This document shows, in pieces, positions 11,001-24,070 of a stretch of 64,000 nucleotides of DNA. Source of the DNA: Helopsaltes ochotensis (lineage: Eukaryota; Chordata; Aves; Passeriformes; Locustellidae). Below the pieces are notes generated by a model. It saw nothing but the letters and a program-made list of their open reading frames with translations, was not told the DNA's origin and searched no databases. Each line of letters starts with the position of its first letter. The stretch's first letter is position 1. Location of the stretch: contig VXBM01000093.1 of NCBI GenBank assembly GCA_013400155.1, positions 689,293 through 753,292 on the forward strand, given 5' to 3'. The position numbers and the translations under genes are program-made.

Positions 11001-14000
11001 AATGGAAGGACTTCCACTCTAGACTGGCTCATCCATCTCTTTCTCTCATTTTAAAAGAAATTTTAGCCAACAACAGCTATAAGAAATTAATCTGAGCCTC
11101 CTATGACTGAAATGTTCCAGTGTCAGGATTCTCCTTACATTTGGGTGAGAAATAATTTAAGTCTGATAACACCTTTTATTCCACTGGAGGAAACATCGGT
11201 GCTCTTCTGCTCTGACATGGGATAAAACAAGTATGTGAATTTCCCATGAGTCAGATTTTTTTTTCCCATCCATTGCTATTTTTTATGCTGTGATGCTATA
11301 TGTGGAGTTGTACAAGAAGGAAAGATTGCCAAAAATATCAGCTCTTCCCAAACAGCATGACAGATCCAATATATGCAATACAGATGGAAAACGGCACAGC
11401 GTGGACACTTTTATAGCATGAAGATTCTCAGCACTGTCAAAAGCAGAGTGAAAAAAACAATAGGCCTGACTTTCCTCCCATCTGTCCTGGTGTAAATCAG
11501 ATATAAATCCAAGAGAGCTGCAGCTCTGTAAAACCAAGAAGTGAGATGAACTAAGAACTGGACCCATTTCACCTTCTAATCCCTGCAATCATTCAAGTTA
11601 GCACCATGTTACAGACCAGTTTTTATGAAAGGCAAGAGGAGAAATGGGCTTAACTTTTATGTGGAAATTGGAGGTTTGTATAAATTCCTGTTCTCCCCTT
11701 TTTTATATGCTTACAGCTTCTGAATTCTTATATTAACAAACATAAGTTAGAAAACTAGATATTCTTTCAGGAAAGAGCTGCAGCACCTTCACAACAAAAC
11801 ATCTTATCACTGCCACCCAGGTTCCTCCCCATCTCTTGTTTCTGCCTCACCTCTATGCTACCGAAAACTCTTCCTGATTCTCAGCTTGTTACATTTCTTA
11901 ACCTACCAGAAATAAGATGTGTAATTTATACAGAAGTGACGCAAAGAGATATGACTGAGAAGGAGAGAAATAACTCTGCAAAATCATGACTAATCTGCAG
12001 AAGATGAAAACGGTATAATTATTCATGGTCTTTGAACTCAAGGACAGGAAAGAATAAAACAAACTGGGAAGTTAAAGACAGCTTTAAAAAGAAAGATGGT
12101 TCTTCATTCAGCTATGGAAATGCTTGTCACAGGAGCTTGTGGAGAGTTAAGTTTTACAACAGCTCAAAAAGTGGTTTGGGGGGAAAAAACCCCAAATCTA
12201 TCAAGAAATGTTAAATGCTCAATAGAGGAAGTCACCTGAATTGCATCACACCAGGGGGTATGCTGAGGGGTATTCTGCATAAATATGCTGCCTTTACCAT
12301 CACCCTGGACATTGGGTGTGGGCTAATTTGAGCAGAGGGAGGGACCACTGGCCTGTCTCAATGATTGTTCTGGTGTCAATCCATGGGATGCAGCCTGCTG
12401 GGGCAACGTCTGCATCTCCTGCTCTGGGAACAGGAGACGACTGCAGAATCCACACGTTCTTCCAAAAACAGCTCTTGCCTTGTGTTCATCCCCGGATGTC
12501 TGGCATCGCTCGTTGCCTACCCAGCAAGCCAGTGGTAGGAGACCTGGCTGAGACTCAGGTTCACATGGGAGCTTCCTTCCTTCCTCCCTTCTTGATCCTG
12601 TCAGTGCCACATCCTGCTCTCAGCTGCAGAGTGCCTCAAAATCCTTTTGACAGCCCTTGAAGGCTGTGGTCCAGAACCCTAGCATTCAATTGTTGTGTTA
12701 TCCAAGCCATTTAAATCATGGATACAGAAAGAACAAAGCGAAATCTGCTCTCTGAGCCCAGCTGCACATATCATAGAGGGGTTTTACAGCCGAAGCCCAA
12801 CGGGGCACTGCAAACCCTGGTTGAGTCAAGAAGCCAGAAGATATTCTCCACAGGAGAGAGTGCAGTTCTAGTATACAACCCATCTGGATACATGCAGAAA
12901 GAAACAAGGCAGATCAGAAGAAATATGTGGGACATAGCTAGAGGATGAAGGCATAAAAACTGGCCCAAGCAGGATTGCAAGAGAATTTCCCAGTGATACA
13001 GCATCATCAAAATTAAATCCTGCTTGAAAGAGAGTAGAGCACAGGGAGAATCAGAGTATGAAAGATCTATCTCCATAGAGATTGGGGAGCTAAGGGTCTG
13101 TACATGCTGGGGGAAGGGCCAGATGACTGACTTTGCAATGCCTGAAATCAGACATCTGTTAAGGATTGTACGTGACAAACGCTTTGCTGAGAGTTAATGA
13201 GGTCACTTGAAATGGTTCAACATAATAAATTTAATGAGGCAATAAAAATAATTAGAAATGGGCCTGGCTTGTAAAAGTTTGGATCTGAACTTCCTCACAG
13301 TTCAGGGCTATTTGGACTAAAGGCTTTTGTCTTGGCCCATTACAGAAGGAGAAGTGAGGAAGTAAACTGAAATTCGTATCTATCTCTGTCTTTTAGGTGG
13401 CTGGGTGGGCATTCAGGGCATAGTTTAGACTGCTCTCATTTATTTTTATGTAGCGCTGAAATCACACTACATGTACAAAACCTGCATTTATTCAATATGT
13501 CTAAAGTAAGAGATATTTAGATCCTGTGACACTGAAGACAACAAAATGCAAAATGGGTAGCTAGGAAGTAAGATGTGACTCCAAGAACCATTTAGCATCA
13601 GATCCTCTAGAACTGGGATTTGGTTATGTAAAATGTACACAGTAAAATTCACAGTGTAATTCACTCACTCTTCAGAACCTGCAAATCCATTAGTGTCTAA
13701 CCCTTAATTAATATCTTCACTAGCTTAAAAGTTTTTCAGGCTCTGGAATTAGGTGACAACAAACTTAGAATTATCTTGTGCGTGGCGATAAACTTATCTG
13801 ACATCTAGAACTCTGCTGTGATGTAGTAGCACATACCTAAACGTGGCTACCTAAAGCCTTGGAGACTCATGAGCTGTTAATATTAGTCTTAAGCAGAGCA
13901 AACTTATTTTAATATGATGATGTGTGTTGGTTAAAGAACTTTCCTGGAGTGGTAGTTCAGATTTCCTGAAGGTAACCCTAGAAACTGAATCCATCCCCTG

Positions 14001-14526
14001 GGTCGAATGTTCTGGCCACAAAATTGTTACCACTGCTTTGTTCTTTAACAAGAGCCAGGCACATTTGATAATCTTTATGGAAAGAAGACTTAACAAATTG
14101 TATCCTGAATGGAGATATGTCTTTATAGAAGGTTGGTCTTCTTCTGGAAGAAAACCTGCAAGGAGGAATTGGATTTCAGCAGGCACACAGAGGGATCTGC
14201 CACCCTACACTGCAAGAAGACACTTGAGTGTTTACTCTCAAGGTTTGAATTACACTGTAAACAGAAGATGAGATTCTCAAAATGCTAAGTTCTAGGTGTC
14301 TAAATTAGATTCACTATTGTCCTGAATGAATATGCATATAATAATCTACAGGGAATTATATATGCATTAAGTCAGTACAGTAGGTACTTCTTGGAGAACC
14401 AATTGTTCTCTCAGACATGGAACAACTTAAACTGAAGATAAATGTATAAACCATGTGCCATTCCCTCACCTGTGCTCTGCAAAAGTCAGTGCAATCATGG
14501 CAGCCCTTTCTGGTGTTTCTGTCTAG

Positions 14527-14564
14527 GTATTGTTACATACATACATGTGTAGACTGAGAAACAG
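14527..14564 (+). CDS. Weak candidate micro-exon, unknown protein or lncRNA
   Basis: A 38-base segment is bounded by a strong acceptor (CCCTTTCTGGTGTTTCTGTCTAG ending at 14526, described here only by its C/T richness) and a perfect donor ACAG|GTAAGT at 14565. One frame is open, entering phase 0 and leaving phase 2 (VLLHTYMCRLRN). Its exit phase matches the entry phase of 18441-18573. The short length and the ACATACATAC core mean it could equally be a non-coding RNA exon or chance. The opposite strand also carries good splice-like signals over the same bases. Confidence 0.2.
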
Positions 14565-17500
14565 GTAAGTTAAAAAAGAGCAAAAGTAATCAACAGTTTG
14601 AAGACGAGCAGGCTGAATTACACACTGCTCACTTCAGCCTGCTGAAAGGGCCCATGCTATTTATGTAGCACAGTCTTCACTTAATAATCAGTCTCAGAGT
14701 ATTGATCCATTCAGACCACATGCATCTTGTTTCAGGTATTAACCTACCTGATGTTGCATCTGGAACATGGGCTTCCTTCTGTGCCTGATCAAGGCTGGGA
14801 GGCCTGGGTTCCCAAGGAAAGGAAGCTGCTTCCAGATTTTAGTGTGTTTGCTGAACCAATCGGATTAAGAGAAATCATTAACACCTCAGCACAATGACTT
14901 TTGGACCCTGCTGTTGTTAAGAAAAGCACAACTGAGGCCAGTGCTGCAAGTCCAAAATCAACAGAAGGCAATGAGAGCCTTTTCATACTCTGATTCAAAG
15001 CTGCTGTGTCTCAAAATCTGCAAAGTGCAATGGGGACATCCCCACTCTTGTACAGAGATGAGACTGTGCTGAAGCAATAACTCTCTCTTGTTACCTTTTA
15101 CTTATTTAACTTCCATTGCTGTCTCGTGTTGGCTGTTTAATCCCACAGTATCAACCCTACCAATATCTGCTCTGACACGCAGGATACTGACACTGGCAGA
15201 AGGGTGGAATCCATAGGACGATCTTGAGTTGAAACACAGAGCAGGTAAATGATGCCACAAGACCTGTGAGCACCAGGGACAGCAAAGGAAGAACTCAATT
15301 GCCTCTGTGCCATTTCCTCATCCCTTCTGAGAGCCCATGTGGGATGGTTGTGTCAGACCCAAAGGGCAGCAACTCGAGCCAATGGTCCGCAGATTTAAAA
15401 CTAAGAACCACCTATCTTGAGCCCAGGAGCCATTATATCATTGAACAGAGCATTTTTCCTCGTGAGTGGAACACATGTTATTTTGTCACATCGTTTGTAA
15501 ATCTCGAGTAATGCTGCAAGATTTTTATCTCCTACCTTTTTTTTCATGTTGGGTTTTTGACAAGGTAAATGAAAATCCATCTCTCTTGGCTGAGTTACAG
15601 AGCATAACTTCAAGGGCATTCTTTCATTTCCAACCTTCTGTTGCTTTTGACATAAATCTTGGGAGCTGGACTACTTAGAAAGCAGCAGGACACCCCAGTC
15701 AACATTTCCTATTCTTTCCTTTCAAAGTATTCTTGTTTTCATTATAAGGTACTCTCAGAAAGGGGAAGGGTTTATTAATTTTTTTGTGAAATGCTACAAA
15801 TATGAGGAGATCAAGAGTAGAACCCATGTCAGACAAAACTCTAGCTGCTAAAAGTGATCCACTGAGTTGTACTACATTTCGCATGTGTGTGTATTTAACC
15901 TCGTTGCTACAGGATTTTTTTGTTACTCTTTCTTCCCCCTCTTATAAGAGCTGATGGAGTTTTAAGATTCCAAGGCTAAGATATTTTAAACTTCAGTATT
16001 AACTGTATATTTCCTTTGGGATATCCTAGGTAAACTGAATGCTGATTTTCTTGGCATGCTCTGCTAAAATTTTATTGGTATCAACATTTTCTCTCTCTCA
16101 GGTCGCATGGCAGCAAAGTTCTTCCTGAAAGTTCAACAAAACTCACACTAAGAAAAAGGCACTGTCCCCTCATTTTAAACCATTATAAATTAGGCTCTAG
16201 GCAGTGGGAAATTATGGGAGTTATTCCAACGTGTTCATCTATATACAAGAATCAAACATGGGAATGTATGGATCAGGATCCTGGCGATCATAGTGTTAGA
16301 AAGAAACAAAATATAGAAGAAACACTTCCCTTGTAAAGAAATATTTGTATGCACGCAGAGATATGCTTCAGTGTGTGAATATATACAGACATCAGACAAA
16401 ACATGACTGAAAAGTATCAAAGTAAAAACCCTTCAGAGAGGGGTATGATTGAGAGATCTCACATGTCACTCATTTATGATGTTCCACGGTTGTTTTTTAA
16501 CGCATCTGTAATACCAGACTACAAAAGGCAAATTTGAACATAGTTTCTATTTTTGGCAGATGCATTTTCACAGAAATATTGGAAAGTGTGTCCATGAATT
16601 TGTGTCTTGTTCTCAGAAGACCCACCTACCCTCCAGTGAGATGTTCTACAGGTTCTCACAGTTGCTATCGCTGAGCTCTCCAGGCCCTCTGTGATTTCTG
16701 CAGCCAATCCTTGGGTTGCTGTGTTTGCTGGGTTTTGTGATACCACATGTTCTCATGTCAGGCCTCAAATTAAAAGCATAACTACAAGAACCTATGTGCA
16801 TATGGCATGTGGGGCTCAGAAATGGAAAGAAGGAAGCCCCTACCACTTCTTCTGTTGGGAGCTCTCTGTGGGAGGCAAGACAGGGGATGAATTTAGACAT
16901 AAATCTGTTCTCAGTTAGGTGGGAATTCTTGTATCTTTCAGAAAGAACGTTTCACAGCACGATATTATTTAATAATAAGGCGCAAATTTTAAAAAACAAC
17001 AAAAACAACAACAACAAAAAAGAAAAACAAAAAGCACTAACTCCCTCAAACCTAATCAAAGCATCTTAGAACTAAAATACAGGTAATTAATGGCAATTCA
17101 TTTGACTATGTAAACTATCCCACTCAGAAAAGATTTTGAGTTTTGAGTCTGGACCATAAATCCTTTACACACAACTCTCAGTATAATCAGTTTTCAGCTG
17201 GGATCTGAGTGAATAACTGATCTGTTCCAGCTCACCTTGCCATCTGCTCAGCTGTGCCAGTGCTGTCTGCCTTAACATCCTGCTCTGCTGTTTCTCTAAA
17301 AACATCACCATTCACTACACCCTCTTAGGTCCTTTCAGAAGGCTCAGTCTTTCAAGGGTGCCTTCAGTTAACTTAGTAAAGACTCTGCTTAGAGATTATG
17401 TAGTCTTTCATTAGGAAGAATTTTTGGAGACCAGACAAGTATGCCTGTTGGAAATTAATTTACAGCCACTGGTGGAGGAAGTGCAAAGGTGTAAATTTGT

Positions 17501-18440
17501 GACAGGGAAAGGGAAATTTACTCTATTTAACTTTATTTAGTATAAAGATGATAGTAAGTCATATGTGCTTCTCATTCCTGTGGTCAGTGTCTTGGTGGGG
17601 AAGGACTTATTGAGTGCTCTTCAGGAAAGAGACTTCTTAGGACCTTTCTTATGTATTGGAAAAATACCTTACAAGTTTCTGTTACAACAGCAGTGACATC
17701 ACAATAGAAAAAAATACTTCATGGGAATTTTCTGGAAAGATGTTGAAGGACTTTATAGAAAGAGGTAATAAAGGAATCTTCATAGTCAATGTGCACAATT
17801 TATCATGTTGAGAATGAAATCTCATGTGTAAGACAGCCTTGGATGAGAAAAAAAGAGCCACTCTAACGACACTAATCATCAAGAACTCTCACTGCCCAGC
17901 ACTAGGCTCTTCCATAATGAACATTCTTCTAGGTTTATTTCTAAGTGTCAAGGCCCTGTGCAGGATTGGATGCTTACGTCTAGATAGCCTCTCACATTAG
18001 GACATCTCTCATCCGTGCTCACAAGCACTCTGAGTTTAGGTGTTCCTATGTGTTCGTGAATGCTCCCTGGTGTATCAACCCTTTAAAAGTTTCTGTTGGA
18101 ATGGTAATTGAGGAAATCACAAGGCTGCACTATTTATGGAGATCATCTGGTCTCACAGTTCACTATGCAATATGGAAACAACATGTAGCTGGATATCAAA
18201 GGCCATGACAGCTGCAGAGGGCCACATCTTTTTCCAATATCACTGCTTTGAGGGTGGAAAATGTCTCCTTTCTAAGCTCTTCTCAATCATTGATTTGACT
18301 CAGAGCTTGCAAAGAAGGTCTGCAAATCAAAAGGTATCAGTGAATGGTTTGTGAGTTATTTTGTGAACAGAGTACAGATCATTAAAGCCAAGTTCCCTTC
18401 TGCTTCTAATCACTTCACCTACAATTTAATCCCATTACAG
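14565..18440. other. Unique non-coding sequence
   Basis: No gene is recognised. An A/AAC-rich tract lies at 16990-17034. Short open frames overlap on both strands without a consistent splice pattern. Confidence 0.6.
16990..17034. repeat. (AAC)n A-rich simple repeat
   Basis: AAAAACAACAAAAACAAC and further AAC/AAAAAG units make an A-rich low-complexity tract. It might be the degraded poly-A tail of a retroposed sequence, but no body is recognisable beside it. Confidence 0.75.
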
Positions 18441-18573
18441 CAAGAGAGAATACAGAATGAGTGAATGGCAGAGTCCACAGAGTGATGTTCATGAAGAAGA
18501 AACAACGAGCATTTGGTTGCCGTCAGGCCTGGACCAGGCTCAAGGCCTCAGCTCTGTGGTTGACAAAATACAG
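18441..18573 (+). CDS. Candidate internal coding exon, unknown protein
   Basis: A 133-base segment follows a pyrimidine-leaning acceptor (AG at 18439-18440) and precedes a donor ATACAG|GTAGGT. Of three frames only one is open across it, entering phase 2 and leaving phase 0. It begins KREYRMSEWQSPQSDV and ends GLSSVVDKIQ, an acidic, polar sequence with no low complexity. The entry phase fits the exit of 14527-14564, and the exit phase fits the entry of 31561-31657. No domain is recognised. A chance open frame of 44 codons is not rare. Confidence 0.3.
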
Positions 18574-19069
18574 GTAGGTCTGAGAGCAGTTAGCCCATTC
18601 CTTGGAGCGTAGGGAACATGGCTTAAAATGGCAGGAGCAACATGGATCTGAAGAAATCCAATGATGTGATTTGACTCACATCAGTCCCTAATTTGCTGTT
18701 TCTACATAAGATCACTGGAAAATCCAGTAAAGTTGGCAATGAGCTTTTGTTGCCCATGGCAAAGAAGCCGCACCCTTGACGTTCGTCATTCAGAGCTCTG
18801 CTGTCTTTATACTCTGAGTGCATGTGCCACAAAGGCAAGGCCAGGCAAGTTGAGGAGAAAATAAAGGCAGGCCTGTCTGGCATCCCCAGAAGGGCCACAA
18901 CCCTGCCCATGTTTCTGAGCACAGCCACTTCATGGAAAGAATAGCAGAGGGTTACTTATATATCTGGGAATCCTCATAGCTGCAAAGCATTCCCAAATTC
19001 CATGGCACTGACAAAGCAGGGCAAAATTTGTTTTCCAGGTTTTTACTTTTCTTCCACTTTGGAGCTTTG

Positions 19070-19085
19070 TTCTCTTTAAAGAGAA
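19070..19085. repeat. Perfect 16-base palindrome TTCTCTTTAAAGAGAA
   Basis: The sequence equals its own reverse complement across 16 bases. No surrounding gene structure explains it. It could be a dimeric factor site, or chance. Confidence 0.6.
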
Positions 19086-21946
19086 AATCTGTGTCAGTTT
19101 CTGCAGAGTAGACAGAAGACATGCTGCTCCTTTCGTTTGCCTATTCCTTCATGACTATGCCAAAAAGAGATGTGGAACATGTTACTTTGCAAATTCTTCC
19201 CTGAGAAAGCACTGGACTTATGCTGAAACATGACTACTTTGCTTCCTAGGCTGTCAATTCTGATTTACCAGTCCTGTGCTCTCAGTCCAGTTCTACAGGC
19301 AACAGGAGCAGCTATAAAGGTAATAGCACAAATACAGTGAAGCTGAGTGGGGCTTCAGGATGGGATCACATTCCTCATACATTAGTCAGTTGACTTCTTG
19401 GTAGAGGAATCCCTAGAAAAAGAAAAAAATGCTGTTTTTCCCCCTTTCTTTCCATAAGAAGGCTGTTGGGGAAAAGAGCTTTTTCCCCATGCACCTCTGT
19501 TTTCATCACAGATGTTCGTGCCCTGGTGAATTTTCTTCAGTGTTTTGATGACCTTAATTTCAAATGCTGTAGAGAGAAGTCTTCCACTTCTCTGAGACTT
19601 TCCCACTAACAGATCTCCCTGTTAAGTTATTCTATGTCCCCACAGTTTCCTTTCCCTCAACTGCACTGATCCTATCTCCTCGGACTTTGTGAAATCATTG
19701 CTTTTAAATATGATTTGGGGTTTTTTGCATCATATGTAGGGAGGAGAATGAGTTGCATCCATAACTTGTCCTGTCTTCATTCTGTGGAGAGGTTTCTTTG
19801 ACATGCACAAAGACCATTAATGTTGATAACATTATATTTCTATGTGGCATTTCTTAGCCACATGTATGTGCTCTTGGCCACACACCGCATGACTGCAGTC
19901 CTGAATGCATTATAAGACATAGACAGAGATGGAAGCAGGAAGATTAAGAAAACAAATGTTAAACGGAACTGTAGATAGATTGGATATCCCAACTATTCCT
20001 TATCCCTCAGCACACACATTTATTATTTGTAGATTTCCAGCAGTGTAGAAAATGCCTTTTCCAAATTCCATGCACTGAAAGAAGGATAGTCCCCCTGATG
20101 AGGGGGATCTCAACATAATTTGTTCTGCTCAGACCTTCAGCTCTGAAACCTCTAAGACATTACTATTTTATGTATTTATATGCTTAAGAAACAAAATGTG
20201 GTACTCTCTACCAGCTTCAGATTGGATATAAAGGCCATATTACTGCCATCTAACCTAAAAATTATGAAGTCTCCAACCACTGAAGGGCCACAGTGCTAAA
20301 GGAGTCAGCAATCAGCCTCAAGAGGCTGAATGAGAAACACAGATATTTCTGTTTAGAGGGGAACTCTTTTATGTTCAGACTTCCTTGGTTCTTCAGGTTC
20401 TAGAAGTCTTGAATTTGAGACTTCTGCAGTTTGCCTCTGCAGGTTCTTCTGCTAACCGCAGAGTGCTTTGGCTAAGCCATGCTAGCTTTGAAGCTGGAAA
20501 AAGTCTGGAAACTTTGTATGAAACAGGGCAGCTTCAAGAAGGAATTAAATACAGTCAACTGCGGCCCTTTTCCTGACAGCAGAATAGAACTAATTACCGT
20601 TAGTCACACTTGCAGAACAATTAATACATTTTTCCTTTGCAAAACAAATACAATTTGTAAGACCAAACCATACAAAAGGGTGGAGGGGTTTTAACACATG
20701 CCAGTTGGATTTGGTTTTTGTGTCTCCAGATGGCAGCAAGCACAGAACAAGGCCACATTTCTCGGCGTGAACAAGAATCTCCATCTGCAGCCTCTGTGTG
20801 CCACAAAGGCTGTGACTCATCCGACTGCTTTGTACTGGCTGGGCTACTGCTGGGTTTGTGTAACCATGTCCTCCCAGCGCTGGGCTCCCAAGTGCCTCAG
20901 TAGGCCCAGATCTGCACATGGTTAAGTCAGAAGAAGGCAGATCCAAGCACATCAAGGATGTTTACCAGCCACAGAATTCAGGATTCAATTTCTGTCCCTG
21001 AAAGCCCATCTGTCCCAAAAGCTCTGGGAATGGTGCCCAGGACAACCGACTGACCTGCCTGCCCATGTGTTTTATACTCAGATTGCAAAGCACTTTCCAA
21101 AGTTTTGAAACTGTTCACATTCCCAGAACTGTGAATGAAGACAGGTCATGCCCATCTTTACAGAGAGAGCACAGATGCCTTTCTCATCTCTTTTGTTCAG
21201 CAAACTCCAACAACTCCTCCATTTCTGTGGAGCTCACTACACAAAGGAGATGTCCCCACACTTTGTGTGACCTGTCCCCTGTGAAGGAGAGGTTTGCCTG
21301 CAAGAGAGAACAACAGTTTCATACCAGTAGAACCACCAGACATAGGCAGTGATTAGTCCTTCTAATGCATTTCCTAACACCCCTCTAACAAAAAGCACTG
21401 AAATACTTTATAACCATGGACTCAGGTGAGTGCAAGTCTCTATCCAGCTGTCCCCTTTGTATGCTGGTGAGCTCTCCTAAAGCCATACAGATGAATGAAT
21501 CAAACATCATCTGGTCTTCCAGCTCTACCTTTCCCAATCTTTAGTCATCCATTCTTTTAATACCCATATTTTCATTGCCCAGTGAATAGCAATAACGTTT
21601 TTATTTTTCTGTGCTGCTGCAGCTTGAAGGATCTATAGATGTGTCTGAAAACCGCAGGAGTAACTCAGGATGAAATAACATTTTTATTATCTAACATCTG
21701 TAATAGGCAAAGGTGGAACAAGAGCACGTGACAGAAGAAGAGTCTGCACCTCTGTACTTTATCACTAGACTGTGGCCTTGTTACCTCCACAGTAAATGGC
21801 AAGTTCCCCATACCAGAGACACACCAATGAAGAGGTTTTAGGTTTCTCTACTCATGGGAGATATAAGTGGGAGAAACTTGATAGATGCACATTTATCTGT
21901 TTGTAATATATATCATAAAATATTATCAGCCACCATGGAGAAGAGC

Positions 21947-21976
21947 AAGGCCTAGAAAGGCCTTGAAAGGCCTAGA
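21947..21976. repeat. Triplicated decamer (AAGGCCTAGA family)
   Basis: Three adjacent 10-base units, AAGGCCTAGA, AAGGCCTTGA and AAGGCCTAGA, differ at one or two positions. It looks like a small local slippage product. Confidence 0.8.
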
Positions 21977-23880
21977 AATTATGTGAGGGCTGTCTAATGC
22001 CCAGCCTTTCCAAGTGCCAACCAAATACCATGACCAAAGAGGTGGACAACTAGGTGTGGCTGTTGTCCCCACCCTCTGCTCACTAGCTGGTACAGAATAG
22101 AAATTCCCACTAATTTCCAAACCAGGAAAGGCCAAAGCTACCTCTGGGTGCTACTGGGAGCCTGCCAGCACACATCATGTGGCTTTAGGGTTCAGATGGT
22201 GGGGGCTTTACTCTTCTCACCACTACAGAGGAGCACAGTGCCTGTGGGAATTCATGCCTTGGTCGGTTTTACAAGCTCTGAATGGATAAGACTGAATTTA
22301 TAGAGTTTTCTTTCTGCTGTTTTTTCAGTATAGTGGCTCCCTCTGTGAGATGGCAGGCAAGCAAGCAGCTAGAACATTAGGAAGTATTGTATTTATTGGG
22401 TCCTGCAGTCGTCAAGAAGGTGGGAGGCAGAAAAAAGTATCCTCTCAGGAGAGATACAGATTAGACTTTGAGTCAGTTCCACAGCCAACTGTTTTAAAAG
22501 CCCCAGAAGAGGCTTAACTATTTAAAAATTATTTAGCTGGTGAAACTGCTCCATATGAATTATTTGGTGGAAATAAGCAGATGAGAATGATGAGGAAGGA
22601 GTGAGGGGCTTTATCAACTCAGCACTAAATGTTCAGCTGAAAAAGGGAGGGCAGGCAAGACAGCTCATAGATGCCTGTGATTTCCAAGCGATCCGTGAAT
22701 GTTTATTGGGACGTCACGTCTCTGACCCCAGAATGGGATGGGAGCCAATCTGTATAAAAGATACTCTTATATTCCTGGCATAGTTTTGTGGTGAGCAGAA
22801 TCTGCTGTATGTATATTTTATGTTTCAGGTTGCAGGGCCCTGTGTGGGAGTTTTATATAATGTCTTTCAATATTTATTTGGTTAAACTTTACAATTATGA
22901 TCCTTAGAGAAAATGATTCTCAGATGCTGGGTTGTGCCTATGTAATTTGACTGAGATTATGCACACAGACAGAGACAATCTCTTACTCGTACACAGCAGC
23001 ATCTCTATCATGTGTGTTCCTCTAGCCCTTCACTTCTAAATATCTCTGATAATATATTTATCCTCTCAGCCACCATATGGTGAAAGCTTGATGCACACAC
23101 ACTGGCAGACCGTGCCTACATTTAAGTGTCTCCCTGGGGTCCTTGTGGTTCCCAAAGACAAACGGGTACGTTCAGAAGGTCTATCAGCCTACCAAAGACC
23201 TGAAGTACCTGTGGAAGGCAGAAATTTCCAGGAATATGTACTGGTTCCCTGCAGAACCAGCAATGCACAATATTTTCAACAGTTGACTTCAACACATCTA
23301 AGTTAAAAGCTAAAAGTACAAGTATTAGTGATTTTTCCCCCTCAGACTTCCTTGCCTCTTTGTCTTCTCTGGAAGCATCCCCATCTACAGGTCTGAGTTG
23401 TACCTCTTATTGACTCATTCCAAACAACTTCTCTAGAGCACTTGAAAGGACACATGAAAGGTGTCTACAGTTTAATAAAAAATGTACAGACTGGAAAGAT
23501 TAATGTAGGAGAGGGACTGTGTTGGCTGACAGGACGAGGACTGAGAAAACACAGTCATAGGTGGAAGAATAATTTAGCTAAATGCCAGCTCTGCTGTATA
23601 TTACTGTGCAGTGGGAAGAGGGATGTTCTCCAACATGAAGAAGATCCTTTGTTTCTTAATCATTCCAGACCACAGAAACTGGAAAAAATTGCTAATAGAA
23701 TGACAATCAAACAGATTCAAGAGATCTCCATCAGGAACGCAGAGACACCAAAGATATTCCAGGTATTATCCCAGCATTTTGGTCTGCATCTTGTTGTTTT
23801 CTGCAGTTCTAAGCTGGTGTCATCACTGTTGTGTTCATTGAGAAAAGCCTGTAGTATTGTGTCTCACCCCATTGTCCTCC

Positions 23881-24070
23881 ACATGGAGCTTCCCAGTTTC
23901 TGAGCTCTTCATAGATTATTAAAAAGAGGCTAAATTAGCAAAAGTCTACTCCTCTACATCTTTATTGCATATAACACATGGAGCTCCCCAGTTTCTGAGC
24001 TCTTCACGAACTGTGTAAGAGAGGCTAAATTAACAAATCTACTCTTCTACTTCTTTATCCCATATATAAA
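23881..24070. repeat. Tandem duplication, about 95-bp unit, two diverged copies
   Basis: Two adjacent copies start at 23881 and 23976. Both contain ACATGGAGCT(T/C)CCCAGTTT, then CTGAGCTCTTCA, then GAGGCTAAATTA, then CTACT(C/T)(C/T)TCTAC and a closing CATATA. Identity by eye is roughly 80 to 85 percent with small indels, so the duplication is not recent. There is no coding frame and no recognisable mobile element. Confidence 0.92.

Larger units (their letters stand above)
5851..14526. other. Unique, mostly non-coding sequence
   Basis: No gene is recognised. It contains small satellites (6117-6165 and 8058-8092), a short hairpin at 7975-7993, and scattered open frames of 60-137 codons without supporting splice sites. 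Two short minus-strand segments with good splice signals (9582-9617 and 11907-11954) are discussed separately as weak exon leads. Confidence 0.55.
18574..23880. other. Unique non-coding sequence
   Basis: No gene is recognised. It holds a 16-base palindrome (19070-19085), a GC hairpin (20090-20107), a triplicated decamer (21947-21976) and a consensus donor ACTCAG|GTGAGT near 21425 without a convincing exon. Confidence 0.6.

Noticed and set aside
12245..12262. CTCF-like core (ACACCAGGGGG)
   Set aside because: Only a partial match to the consensus; the 3' GGCG part is missing.
20090..20107. Short GC hairpin (TCCCCCT / AGGGGGA)
   Set aside because: Seven-base arms with a 4-base loop are common by chance and no context gives them meaning.
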